The notes under the pieces were generated by a model that worked only from the letters and a program-made list of their open reading frames with translations, searched no databases and was not told where the DNA came from. Below, piece after piece: positions 49,604 to 59,580 of a DNA stretch of 64,000 bases (its first letter is position 1; every line of letters starts with the position of its first letter). Source of the stretch: an uncultured Pelagibacteraceae bacterium (lineage in GTDB: Bacteria; Pseudomonadota; Alphaproteobacteria; Pelagibacterales; Pelagibacteraceae); assembly GCA_902555275.1 (NCBI GenBank), contig CACDRY010000005.1, forward strand, positions 1-64,000, in the 5' to 3' direction. The position numbers and the translations under genes are program-made.

Positions 49604-50530
49604 ATGTATTCAATAATTCTTGGGTTAACACCTTTTATCTTTATCACACTATTTGGTTTTGTTTTTGGAAAACTTAAAATATTTGATTTAGGTCATGCAA
49701 AAGTTTTAAATTTGTTTTTATTCTATGTAGCGGTCCCTGCCTTAATAATTAAATTTGTTGCTCAAAGTGAAATCGGCCAAGTTGATATAAAACAGATAGT
49801 TTCATATTTTCTAATGCAAGGAAGTCTTGGGTTTTTAACATTTTTATTAACATCAAAGTTTTTTAAAAGACCTATTCCAGAATCTATTATATGGGCATTG
49901 ATGGTAGCACTATCAAATCATGTAACATTATTATTACCTATTACAAAAATCTATTTTGGAACTGAAGTAATTACTCAAGTAACAAGTATAATATTAATGG
50001 ATGGGGTTATTTTATTATCTGTAATTGCTTTTTTTTTAGAACTTACTACTAAAAAAAATATTCGATTAACCATATTTATAAAGAACATAGTTCTTAATCC
50101 AATGATATTTTCAATCTTAATTGGTCTTTTACTATTTGTATTTAAGATAAATATCGACGATACGCCAATAGACTACGTACTTTCTGTTTTGGCAGCTTGT
50201 GTTTCGCCTATAGGACTTTTTGCAATTGGTATCACCTTATCTTTTTACACACATAAAGTTATTAATAAATTAACTGCTTCTATATCTATATTAAAATTAG
50301 TTGTTTCACCAATCATCCTCTTGATAATTGGCTTTATCATATTTGATGCTGGACAACCTGAAAAAATTCCTGGTGCTTTTTTTGTTAGTGTTGCACCATG
50401 TGGTCATACAGCTGTGGTATTATGCTCTGCTTATAATGTAAGTCCTGAAAATATAATAAAAGCTTTATTTATCTCAACTTTTGCATCATTTGTTACCATA
50501 TTTTTTGCTATTCAATATTTAACAACCTAA
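49604..50530 (+). CDS. AEC family transporter (auxin efflux carrier-like)
   Basis: About 10 hydrophobic helices; KVLNLFLFYVAVPALIIKFVA, CVSPIGLFAIGITLSF. Confidence 0.9.
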   Translation: MYSIILGLTPFIFITLFGFVFGKLKIFDLGHAKVLNLFLFYVAVPALIIKFVAQSEIGQVDIKQIVSYFLMQGSLGFLTFLLTSKFFKRPIPESIIWALMVALSNHVTLLLPITKIYFGTEVITQVTSIILMDGVILLSVIAFFLELTTKKNIRLTIFIKNIVLNPMIFSILIGLLLFVFKINIDDTPIDYVLSVLAACVSPIGLFAIGITLSFYTHKVINKLTASISILKLVVSPIILLIIGFIIFDAGQPEKIPGAFFVSVAPCGHTAVVLCSAYNVSPENIIKALFISTFASFVTIFFAIQYLTT

Positions 50531-50531
50531 G

Positions 50532-51599
50532 TTAATTAATATTATCTAAGATTTTATTAGCACATTCTTTTGTATTGCTATCACCATCTAGATCTTGGGT
50601 TCTATTTTGCTTTTCTAGCAAAGTTTTTTCGATTGAACCTACTATTCGTGTGGCAGCTTCTTTTTCGCCTAAATAATCTAACATCATAGCGCCAGACCAG
50701 ATTTGACCTATTGGATTTGCAATACCTTTTCCAGCAATATCAGGTGCTGATCCATGAACAGGCTCGAATAAAGAAGGATGTTTATTTGTTGGGTTAATAT
50801 TTCCTGATGGAGCTATACCAATTGTTCCCGTACATGCTGGACCCAAATCGGATAAAATATCTCCAAATAAATTTGATGCTACAACAACATCAAACCACTC
50901 TGGTGTTAAAACAAATCTTGCAGCTAAAATATCGATATGAAATTGATCTGTTTTAATCTCAGGGAAATCTTTTTTATTTTCATAAAATCTTTGGTCCCAG
51001 TATGGCATGGTTATAGAAATACCATTTGATTTTGTGGCATTAGTTAATTTTTTTCGATCTCTTGTTTTTGCTAATTCAAATGCAAATTTTTGAACTCTAT
51101 CTATTCCATGTTTTGACATTATAGTTTCTTGTATAACAATTTCTCTTTCAGTATTTTGATACATTTTTCCACCTACCGAAGAATATTCGCCCTCAGTGTT
51201 TTCACGCACTATCATCATATCTATGTCACCAGGTTTTTTATTTGCTAAGGGTGCATTTACTCCTTTAAATAATTTTACTGGCCTTAAATTGATAAATTGA
51301 TCAAATTCTCGTCTAAACTGTAGTAGGGAACCCCATAAAGTAATATGATCTGGGTATTTATCTGGCATACCTACTGCACCAAAAAATATTGCATCATGAT
51401 TACCAATTTGTTGTTTCCAATCATCAGGTAGCATTTTTCCATGCTTTTCATAATAATCACATGATGAAAAATCAAATTCATCTATCTTTAATTTAAATTG
51501 ATGTTGATTTGCTACTTCTTTAAGTATTTTTAAAGCTTCTGGAACAACCTCTTTTCCAATACCATCTCCAGCAATTGAGGCGATTTTGTATTCTTTCAT
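50532..51599 (-). CDS. Tartrate/D-malate dehydrogenase-type beta-decarboxylating dehydrogenase
   Basis: IAGDGIGKEVVPEALKIL; DMMIVRENTEGEYSSVGG; NLFGDILSDLGPACTGTIGIAPSGNINP; FEPVHGSAPDIAGKGIANPIG. Confidence 0.93.
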   Translation of the reverse strand: MKEYKIASIAGDGIGKEVVPEALKILKEVANQHQFKLKIDEFDFSSCDYYEKHGKMLPDDWKQQIGNHDAIFFGAVGMPDKYPDHITLWGSLLQFRREFDQFINLRPVKLFKGVNAPLANKKPGDIDMMIVRENTEGEYSSVGGKMYQNTEREIVIQETIMSKHGIDRVQKFAFELAKTRDRKKLTNATKSNGISITMPYWDQRFYENKKDFPEIKTDQFHIDILAARFVLTPEWFDVVVASNLFGDILSDLGPACTGTIGIAPSGNINPTNKHPSLFEPVHGSAPDIAGKGIANPIGQIWSGAMMLDYLGEKEAATRIVGSIEKTLLEKQNRTQDLDGDSNTKECANKILDNIN

Positions 51600-51601
51600 C
51601 C

Positions 51602-52636
51602 TTACTTAGTAAAGGTATCGTTAAATTGTTTAGCTACTCTTACAAAAGTAGTACATTTACTAAGTTGTTTAAGAGAAGGGGCTCCCACATAAGTACAGCT
51701 ACTTCTGACACCACCAAGAATATTATTTATCGTATCTTTAATTTTTCCACGATATTTAATTCTCACTGTTCTACCCTCACTACTTCTATAGTCAGACAAA
51801 CCCCCGTAATGTTTCTTATTTGCTATGTCAGAACTTGATCCATAAAATTCTATAAATTTATGACCATTTGATTTTATTAGCTTACCTTCACCTTCATCGT
51901 GACCAGCAAACATTCCTCCAAGCATCACAAAATCTGCACCACCACCGAAAGCTTTTGCGACATCACCCGGGCAAGTACAACCCCCATCAGCAATAATATG
52001 TGCCCCTAAACCATGGGCAGCATCAGCACATTCAATGACAGCACTTAACTGAGGATAACCAACACCTGTTTGAATTCTTGTAGTGCAAACACTACCTGGT
52101 CCAATTCCAACTTTTACAATATCTGCTCCTGATAATACTAATTCTTGTGCCATATCTGCCGTTACCACGTTACCAGCAATAATAGTTTTAGTAGGATATT
52201 TATCTCTCACGGATTTTAAAAATTTACTAAAGTGTTCAGAATAACCATTAGCAACATCAATGCAGATAAATTTTATGAAACTATATTCTTTTAAAATTTT
52301 ATCTAAATTTTCAAAATCTTCTTTTTTTATTCCTATACTTAAAGCAATATTTGGATGAATAGATTTTATTTTTTTGAATTTTTTTATTTTTTGAATGTTA
52401 TGCTGTTTAGTTAAACATGTGATCATTCCGTATTCAGAAAGCTTTTCAGCTACACCAAGTTCACCAACACCGTCCATATTTGAGGCCATGATAGGAATTC
52501 CAGACCATTCATTATTACTATACTTAAATCTATAAGTTCTTTTTAGATTTACATCTTTACGACTTTGAAGAGTACTTCTCTTAGGTCTAAAAAGTACATC
52601 TGAGTAGTCTAATTTTAGTTCTTCTTCAATTCTCAC
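51602..52636 (-). CDS. guaC: GMP reductase
   Basis: KLDYSDVLFRPKRSTLQSR; VKVGIGPGSVCTTRIQTGVGYPQLSAV; GGADFVMLGGMFAGHDEGEG. Confidence 0.93.
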   Translation of the reverse strand: MRIEEELKLDYSDVLFRPKRSTLQSRKDVNLKRTYRFKYSNNEWSGIPIMASNMDGVGELGVAEKLSEYGMITCLTKQHNIQKIKKFKKIKSIHPNIALSIGIKKEDFENLDKILKEYSFIKFICIDVANGYSEHFSKFLKSVRDKYPTKTIIAGNVVTADMAQELVLSGADIVKVGIGPGSVCTTRIQTGVGYPQLSAVIECADAAHGLGAHIIADGGCTCPGDVAKAFGGGADFVMLGGMFAGHDEGEGKLIKSNGHKFIEFYGSSSDIANKKHYGGLSDYRSSEGRTVRIKYRGKIKDTINNILGGVRSSCTYVGAPSLKQLSKCTTFVRVAKQFNDTFTK

Positions 52637-52738
52637 GAGTCCGAATTTATACAGGGGCTCAAAGCAAATTCAAATTAATTATTAATATTGATGCAGCGTT
52701 TTCATTGGCTTTAATTTAAAAAATACATATTATTAGGC

Positions 52739-53617
52739 ATGTTTAATGGTTTTAAGTCAAAGTACGTAAAGGTAAAAAAGGGCAAGGTTTTTTGTAGAGT
52801 TGGTGGTGAAGGTCCACCATTACTTTTACTACACGGATATCCACAAACACATTTAATGTGGCACAAAACAGCCCCTGAGTTATCTAAAAAATTTACAGTG
52901 GTTGCTGCAGATTTAAGAGGATATGGAAATAGTCTTGCTCCAGCATCAGATAGCAAACATTACAACTACTCAAAAAGAGAAATGGCAAGTGACATGAAAC
53001 AGATGATGATAAAATTAGGGTTTAACAAATTTTTTGTTGCGGGACATGATAGAGGTGGAAGAGTTGCTCACAGGTTAGCAAGAGACCATAGAAAAAATAT
53101 AATAGCTCTTAGTGTTTTAGATATTTGTCCAACATTAGATATGTACGAACTAACGACGAAAGATTTCGCAAAAGCTTACTTTCATTGGTTTTTTTTAATA
53201 CAACCAAAATGGTTACCTGAGAAAATGATAATGAGCGATCCACGTAAATGGATGAAAAGTTGTTTAGATAAATGGTCAGGGAATCACAAATTTGGAAAAG
53301 TTGAAGAAAATTATTTAAAATGTTTCAAGCAACCAAAAAGAATTCATGGATCTTGTGAAGATTATAGGGCGTCTGCGACTATTGATTTGGATCATGACAA
53401 ACAAGATAGAAAGAAAAAACTAAATATTCCAGTCCAAGTGTTATGGGGAAGTAAGGGAGTAATTGGAAAGCAGTTCAAACCATTAAAAATTTGGCAAAGA
53501 TATACTAAGAAAAAAGTTATAGGTTATCCTATAAGCTCAGGTCACTTCATTCCAGAGCAAAACCCAAAGGCAACTATTAAACATTTAACTAATTTTTTTT
53601 TGAAGAAAATTAAGTAA
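52739..53617 (+). CDS. Alpha/beta hydrolase (haloacetate dehalogenase-like)
   Basis: LLLLHGYPQTHLMWHK; VAGHDRGGRVAHRLARDH; SSGHFIPEQNP. Confidence 0.93.
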   Translation: MFNGFKSKYVKVKKGKVFCRVGGEGPPLLLLHGYPQTHLMWHKTAPELSKKFTVVAADLRGYGNSLAPASDSKHYNYSKREMASDMKQMMIKLGFNKFFVAGHDRGGRVAHRLARDHRKNIIALSVLDICPTLDMYELTTKDFAKAYFHWFFLIQPKWLPEKMIMSDPRKWMKSCLDKWSGNHKFGKVEENYLKCFKQPKRIHGSCEDYRASATIDLDHDKQDRKKKLNIPVQVLWGSKGVIGKQFKPLKIWQRYTKKKVIGYPISSGHFIPEQNPKATIKHLTNFFLKKIK

Positions 53618-53692
53618 TTAGCCTTACTTGATGTGATCAATAATCGCGCATATCATTCTTGATAATATTAAATTCACCTTTAAATATAGCTA

Positions 53693-55105
53693 ATGTCCTC
53701 TTTACTTAAAAATTCAGAATTAACTTCAGAAAAAGCAGATAGCATTGTTTCTGAAACTCTAAATAATTGTGATGATGGTGAGCTTTATATAGAGGATACA
53801 AAATCTGAGACAATTGTATTAGATGATAACAAGATTAAAAGTTCAAATTATACATCTGACTTAGGTTATGGTTTTAGAGCTGTAACAGGTGATACAGTAG
53901 CTTATTCTCATTCAAACGAAATTTCAGAAAAATCATTAAAAAATTCTAGCGAAAATCTTAAGTCAACTTTAAAAAATAATAGCGGAACATATAATTCAGA
54001 AATTAAAAAAACTAATCAGAAGCTTTATAAAGACGTTGATCCAATTGAGAGCAAGTCAATGAAATCAAAAATAGAATTGCTGAACAATATGAATGAGTAT
54101 GCCAGATCAAAAGATAGTTCAGTTAAACAAGTAACAGCAAGCCTTCTAGCAGAGAAGAAAAATGTTGAGATCATTAGATCTGGAGGAGAATTATTATCAG
54201 ATAACAGACCTTTAGTTAGAATAAATATGTCAGTAATGGTTGAAAAGAATGGTAGAAAAGAAACTGGTGTTTTTGGTATTGGTGGAAGACAAGATTATGA
54301 TGAATATCTTAAAAATGATAATTGGAAAAAAGTTTGTGATGAAGCTTTTAGAATTGCAAGTACGAATATAGAAAGTAAACCTTCTCTTGCAGGAGAAATG
54401 AAAGTTGTTTTAGGACCTGGTTGGCCTGCAATTTTAATTCATGAAGCTGTAGGTCATGGACTAGAAGGAGATTTTAATAGAAAAAAAACTTCAGCTTTTC
54501 ATGATTTAGTTGGTAAAAAAGTTGCGAGCGATGGAGTTACAATAATCGACGACGGAACATTAGATAATAGAAGAGGTAGTTTAAATATTGATGATGAAGG
54601 AACGCCAACAGAAAGAACAGTTTTAATTGAAAATGGTATCTTAAAAAATTTCATGCAAGATAGACTTAATGCAAGACTTATGAATACAAAATCAACAGGA
54701 AATGGAAGAAGAGAGAGCTATAAACATGTAGTGATGCCTAGAATGAGAAATACGATAATGTTAGGTGGATCAAACACTCAAGAAGAAATGATTAAATCAG
54801 TAGATAAAGGTATTTTTGCTGTAAGTTTTGGAGGTGGTCAAGTTGACATTACCTCTGGTAAATTCGTTTTTAACTGTACAGAAGCTTATGAGATTATAAA
54901 TGGAAAAATTGGATCTCCAATTAAAGGAGCTACTTTAATTGGTGATGGACCATCTTCTTTAAAAGAAATTTTAATGATTGGAAATGATATGATGTTAGAT
55001 CCTGGCATTGGAACGTGTGGTAAAGCTGGACAAGGCGTACCAGTTGGTGTTGGACAACCATCTTTGCTTATCAATAATATGACTGTTGGCGGAACCCAAC
55101 TATAG
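53693..55105 (+). CDS. tldD: Metalloprotease TldD
   Basis: HEAVGHGLEGD metal-binding motif; GYGFRAVTGD; TDRLNARLMN-type C-terminal segment. Confidence 0.97.
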   Translation: MSSLLKNSELTSEKADSIVSETLNNCDDGELYIEDTKSETIVLDDNKIKSSNYTSDLGYGFRAVTGDTVAYSHSNEISEKSLKNSSENLKSTLKNNSGTYNSEIKKTNQKLYKDVDPIESKSMKSKIELLNNMNEYARSKDSSVKQVTASLLAEKKNVEIIRSGGELLSDNRPLVRINMSVMVEKNGRKETGVFGIGGRQDYDEYLKNDNWKKVCDEAFRIASTNIESKPSLAGEMKVVLGPGWPAILIHEAVGHGLEGDFNRKKTSAFHDLVGKKVASDGVTIIDDGTLDNRRGSLNIDDEGTPTERTVLIENGILKNFMQDRLNARLMNTKSTGNGRRESYKHVVMPRMRNTIMLGGSNTQEEMIKSVDKGIFAVSFGGGQVDITSGKFVFNCTEAYEIINGKIGSPIKGATLIGDGPSSLKEILMIGNDMMLDPGIGTCGKAGQGVPVGVGQPSLLINNMTVGGTQL

Positions 55106-55109
55106 TAAG

Positions 55110-56429
55110 ATGATTAAAGATCAACAGTATTTAAAAAAAATTGCTGATATATGCCTTAGTAAATCAAAAAAATTAGGTTCATCTGATGCAAACATATTAG
55201 TGCAAAGTTCTGTTTCTGAAAATGTAAATGTAAGGAATAAAAAACTTGACGGATCTGAAAGGTCTGAAAATCTTGGAGTAGTCCTTACAACTTATTTAGG
55301 TAAAAAAAAGTCCTCAATAGCTTCATCGAATCTAAAAGAAAGTAATTTAGATGAGTTAGTAAATAGATGTATTGAAACAATGAAAATTACTCCTGAGGAT
55401 GAATATAATTCATTACCAGATAAAGACCTTCATTTTAAAGGATTAAAAGACTTAGACTTGTATGATGAAACTCATTTAAGCAATGAAGACAAGATTAATT
55501 ATATAAAAGAGGCAGAAGAGGAAGCTTTTTCAAATGATAAAATAATAAATACTAATGGATCTGGATTTGGTGAGAACAAATCAAATTTTTTATTAGCTAA
55601 TTCAAATGGATTTGCTGATGGATATAAAACTTCACAATTTACTGCATATTGCGAAGTTGTTTCAAAAAGCAACGGAAGCATGGAAAGAGATTATGAATAT
55701 ACAAGTAAAAGGTTTTACAGTGATATTTTAAAACCTAAACAACTTGGATCTATTGCAGCAGAGCATGCAGTAAAGAAATTAAATCCACAAAAGATAAAAA
55801 GTGAAAAAATTAGTCTGATATTTGATAAAAGAATTTCAAAAAATTTTCTATCTATATTTGCAAGTGCAATATCATCAAGTGCAATTGCAAAAGGTACTAC
55901 ATTTTTAAAAGATAAATTAAATCAACAAGTTTTTAACCCTGAAATAAATATACAAGATCATGGTAATATAAGAAAAGCCAATGGATCTCGTTACTTTGAT
56001 AGCGAAGGCATAGCAGTAGTTAACCTTGATTTGATAAAGAACGGTATTCTTCAAGACTATTTAATTGATACTTATAATGGGAAAAAAATAAATAGAAAGT
56101 CTAATGGTAGGGCAAGTGGTACAACAAATTTGTATTTTCAAAATGGATCAAAAACATTTGAAGATCTAATCAAATCAGAAAATAAAATCTTGTATATTAA
56201 AGAAACTATCGGCCATGGTACAAATATTATTAACGGTGATTATTCTGTAGGAGCATCTGGCATGATGATTGAGAATGGAGAGTTTTCATATCCAGTAAGT
56301 GAAATTACAATTGCTGGAAACCTAAATAATATTTTTAAAAATATAACTTTAGCCGACGATTTAGAATTTAACTATGCAACGAATTCACCGACAATGATGG
56401 TTGAAGGTATGGTTGTTGGTGGAAAATAA
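55110..56429 (+). CDS. TldD/PmbA (TldE) family protein
   Basis: GSSDANILVQSSVSENVNVRNKKLDGSERSENLG; KETIGHGTNIINGDYSVGASGMMIENGE; start ATG 55110, 4 bp after tldD stop. Confidence 0.95.
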   Translation: MIKDQQYLKKIADICLSKSKKLGSSDANILVQSSVSENVNVRNKKLDGSERSENLGVVLTTYLGKKKSSIASSNLKESNLDELVNRCIETMKITPEDEYNSLPDKDLHFKGLKDLDLYDETHLSNEDKINYIKEAEEEAFSNDKIINTNGSGFGENKSNFLLANSNGFADGYKTSQFTAYCEVVSKSNGSMERDYEYTSKRFYSDILKPKQLGSIAAEHAVKKLNPQKIKSEKISLIFDKRISKNFLSIFASAISSSAIAKGTTFLKDKLNQQVFNPEINIQDHGNIRKANGSRYFDSEGIAVVNLDLIKNGILQDYLIDTYNGKKINRKSNGRASGTTNLYFQNGSKTFEDLIKSENKILYIKETIGHGTNIINGDYSVGASGMMIENGEFSYPVSEITIAGNLNNIFKNITLADDLEFNYATNSPTMMVEGMVVGGK

Positions 56430-56436
56430 TTTCTAA

Positions 56437-56985
56437 ATGAAAAAAATAATTACCATTTTTCTTGCTATTTTTTTTATTAGTACCTCATCAAACTCTAATG
56501 AAAATGAAATAAGATTAAATAGCTTATTTGAAAAATTAAAAATTCAAAACCACTCAATTGCAATTGATACAGAGATGAAAATTTGGGATATTTGGACAAA
56601 ACATCCCACTAATCAAAATTTAACTTCTTTGCTATCAAGAGGAACAAAATTTATGAATCAAGAGCAATATTCAGTTGCTGTAGATATATTCACAACAGTA
56701 ATTAAAAAAGATCCTGCTTGGGCAGAAGCTTGGAATAAAAGAGCAACTGTCTTTTATTTAATGGGCAAATATCAAGATTCTCAAAATGATATAGACAAGG
56801 TATTAAAACTAGAGAAAAGACATTTTGGAGCATTATCAGGACAGGGTCTCGTTCAAATTAAGTTAAAAAATTATGAAAAGGCTTTAAAGAGTTATGAAAA
56901 AGTAAAAGAGATTTATCCGTCCATGAGGTCACCACAAATAATGATACCACAGATTAAAGAGTTGATTAAAAACCAATCTGTGTAA
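56437..56985 (+). CDS. Exported TPR-repeat protein
   Basis: Signal peptide; DPAWAEAWNKRATVFYLMGKYQDSQNDIDKVLKLEKRHFGALSGQGLVQIKLKNYEKALKSYEK. Confidence 0.93.
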   Translation: MKKIITIFLAIFFISTSSNSNENEIRLNSLFEKLKIQNHSIAIDTEMKIWDIWTKHPTNQNLTSLLSRGTKFMNQEQYSVAVDIFTTVIKKDPAWAEAWNKRATVFYLMGKYQDSQNDIDKVLKLEKRHFGALSGQGLVQIKLKNYEKALKSYEKVKEIYPSMRSPQIMIPQIKELIKNQSV

Positions 56986-57534
56986 ATGAAAAAACTACTA
57001 ATAATATTTTTTATTAATATTTTTGCAGTTAATTCTGCTTATTCTGCAGAAGAAGTCCTTAATTCTTTAAAAGAGGGAGGAAAAATAATTTTTATTAGAC
57101 ATGCGCTTGCACCAGGGAATGGAGATCCAGAAAATTTTGATTTAAATGATTGTTCTACCCAAAGAAATTTAAATCAAAGAGGAATTGAACAGTCAAAATT
57201 TATTGGAAGTATATTTAATAAAAACCAGATTAAAATTGAAAATGTCTATTCAAGTGAATGGTGCAGATGTATAGATACAGCTAAATTTGCTTTTAAAAAT
57301 TATCAAACATTTAGTGCACTAAATTCTTTTTATGATATTAGATTTGAAGCAAATGAAGAGAGGCAAATAACTCAACTAAAAGAGTTTATTAATCAATGGA
57401 ATGGTAAAGAAAATATAATTTTTGTTACTCATTTTGTTGTTATATCTTCAATGCTAAATATAGGGACTTCTTCAGGAGAAATAGTAATAACCGATAAGAA
57501 TTTAAATATTATTGGATCAATTGATACTTTGTAA
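56986..57534 (+). CDS. Exported histidine phosphatase family protein
   Basis: KIIFIRHALAPGNGDP (RHA/RHG-like), VYSSEWCRCIDTAKFAF, IIFVTHFVVIS. Confidence 0.93.
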   Translation: MKKLLIIFFINIFAVNSAYSAEEVLNSLKEGGKIIFIRHALAPGNGDPENFDLNDCSTQRNLNQRGIEQSKFIGSIFNKNQIKIENVYSSEWCRCIDTAKFAFKNYQTFSALNSFYDIRFEANEERQITQLKEFINQWNGKENIIFVTHFVVISSMLNIGTSSGEIVITDKNLNIIGSIDTL

Positions 57535-57552
57535 TATATTAACTTAATATTT

Positions 57553-57744
57553 ATGAAAACAATATTTATTATAGGATCAAAAAAGCATACTTTAAAATAC
57601 ACTAGAAAAATGCCTGAAGGCGAAGTAAAAAAAATGAAATCTTTTGTAACTAATAAAGGTCAAAAGTTAGAAAAAACATCCAAGTTTAAAATTCTAAATA
57701 TTTCAGACGAAAAAACAGCAAGAGTATTTAAGATCAGTTTATAA
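57553..57744 (+). CDS. Small hypothetical protein
   Basis: 63-aa ORF in operon spacing; lysine-rich. Confidence 0.45.
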   Translation: MKTIFIIGSKKHTLKYTRKMPEGEVKKMKSFVTNKGQKLEKTSKFKILNISDEKTARVFKISL

Positions 57745-57769
57745 TATTTAATCCAGAAATAGAAACTAA

Positions 57770-58921
57770 ATGAAGAAATCTAAAAGAAGTAATGTAGACC
57801 CATTTATTGTAATGGATGTAATGGAGTCTGCTAGAAAAGCAGAAGCTAATGGCAAGCATGTAATTCATATGGAAGTAGGTCAACCAGGAACACCGGCACC
57901 AAAGCGTGCCAAACAATTTATTTCACATGAAATTTCTAATAATGATCTTGGCTATACAGTTACTTTAGGTTTGCCAGAATTACGAAATAGAATTTCTAAA
58001 TTGTATGGAGATTGGTACAATATTGATTTAAACCCAGACAGAATAATTATAACAACTGGATCTTCAGGAGCATTTATACTTTCTTTTGCAGCATTATTTG
58101 ATGTTGGAGATAGAGTAGGCATTGCCGCTCCAGGCTATCCTAGCTATAGACAAATTTTAAAGTCTCAAGATTTAATTCCAATTGATATTTTTACAGAGTT
58201 CCAAAATAAATTTCAGCCTATACCGAAAGATATTAAAGAAAATAATTTAAATGGTTTATTAGTTGCTTCTCCTGCAAATCCAACTGGTTCAATGCTTGAT
58301 AAAAAAAAACTAGAAGAACTTATTAATACTGCGCATGAAAATAAAGTGAGTTTTATTAGCGATGAGATTTATCATGGAATTCAATATGAAAATAATCCTA
58401 CATCTGCATTAGAAATTTCAAATGAGTGTTATGTTATAAATTCATTTTCTAAATATTTTTCTATGACAGGTTGGAGAGTAGGCTGGATGATTGTTCCTGA
58501 AGACCATGTGAGACAAGTAGAAAGATTATCTCAAAATCTTTTTATTTGTCCTCCTCATGTAAGTCAATTAACTGCTCTATCAGCAATGGATGCAAAAGAG
58601 GAATTAAATACAAATGTAGAGGTTTATAAAAAAAATAGATCAATTTTGTTAGAAGAGTTACCTAAGGCTGGTTTAAATAAATTTTCTCCTCCAGATGGTG
58701 CTTTTTATATCTACATTGATATTTCAGAGTATTCGAAAGATAGCCTTAACTTTTGTAAAGAAGTGCTTGATAAAGCAGGAGTAGCAATAACTCCTGGACT
58801 TGATTTCGATCAAAAAAGAGGAAATTCTACAATAAGGTTTTCATACGCTAGAAGCACTGAGGATATAATTGAAGGAGCAAATAGAATAAAAAAATTTATG
58901 AAAGAAGAGTATTTAAAATAA
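57770..58921 (+). CDS. PLP-dependent class I aminotransferase
   Basis: SPANPTGSMLDKKKLEELI; ISDEIYHGIQYE; NSFSKYFSMTGWRVGW PLP lysine. Confidence 0.96.
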   Translation: MKKSKRSNVDPFIVMDVMESARKAEANGKHVIHMEVGQPGTPAPKRAKQFISHEISNNDLGYTVTLGLPELRNRISKLYGDWYNIDLNPDRIIITTGSSGAFILSFAALFDVGDRVGIAAPGYPSYRQILKSQDLIPIDIFTEFQNKFQPIPKDIKENNLNGLLVASPANPTGSMLDKKKLEELINTAHENKVSFISDEIYHGIQYENNPTSALEISNECYVINSFSKYFSMTGWRVGWMIVPEDHVRQVERLSQNLFICPPHVSQLTALSAMDAKEELNTNVEVYKKNRSILLEELPKAGLNKFSPPDGAFYIYIDISEYSKDSLNFCKEVLDKAGVAITPGLDFDQKRGNSTIRFSYARSTEDIIEGANRIKKFMKEEYLK

Positions 58922-58923
58922 TA

Positions 58924-59580
58924 ATGAAAACCGCTATTTTATTTGGCTCATCTGGGTTAATTGGATCTAATTTACTAGATAATTTGATCAATAATAATAC
59001 TTACAACAAAATAAAAATATTTGTCAGAAAATTACCTTCTATTGATAATCCAAAAGTTGAAGTGATCAATACAGATTTTTTAGATTTAGACACTTTAAAA
59101 GAAAAATTAACAGGTGATGATTGTTTTTTTTGCATTGGTACAACTCACAAAGACACACCCGATAAAAACGAATATAGAAGAATAGAATATGACTTGCCTG
59201 TACAATTAGCAAAAATTGCAAAATTTAATTCAATTAGTAATTTTATTTATGTCTCCTCAATTGGAGCAAACTCGAAAGCCTCAAGTACATATTTAAAAAA
59301 TAAAGGTCAAGTAGAGGAGGAGCTAAAAAAGATTGGGTTTTCTAACCTAAGCATTATTCAACCCTCATTTTTAGTTGGCAACAGAAAAGACTTTAGAATT
59401 GTTGAGGTTTTAGGAATTCCAGTGATGAAATTTCTATCCTTATTCTTTTTTGGTGGATTTAAAAAATATACTCCAATAAAAGTTGAGATAGTTGTGAATG
59501 CAATGATCAAACTTGCCTCAGGAAATAATAGTGAGCAAACTTATTTATCTGATAGGTTGCAAGAGTTAGGATCTAACTAA
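58924..59580 (+). CDS. NAD(P)H-binding short-chain oxidoreductase (HTATIP2-like)
   Basis: TAILFGSSGLIGSNLLDNLI; CFFCIGTTHKD; FIYVSSIGANSKASSTYLKNKGQVEEELKKIGFSNLSIIQPSFLVG. Confidence 0.9.
   Translation: MKTAILFGSSGLIGSNLLDNLINNNTYNKIKIFVRKLPSIDNPKVEVINTDFLDLDTLKEKLTGDDCFFCIGTTHKDTPDKNEYRRIEYDLPVQLAKIAKFNSISNFIYVSSIGANSKASSTYLKNKGQVEEELKKIGFSNLSIIQPSFLVGNRKDFRIVEVLGIPVMKFLSLFFFGGFKKYTPIKVEIVVNAMIKLASGNNSEQTYLSDRLQELGSN

Noticed and set aside
53628-53640. TTGATGTGATCAA palindrome upstream of tldD, FNR-box-like
   Set aside because: Spacer is 3 nt rather than the 4 nt of TTGATNNNNATCAA and there is no other support for FNR-type control of tldDE.
53693-56429. TldD/TldE as part of a RiPP or toxin-processing cluster
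   Set aside because: No precursor peptide, radical SAM, cyclodehydratase or export genes nearby; tldDE are widespread housekeeping-type genes.
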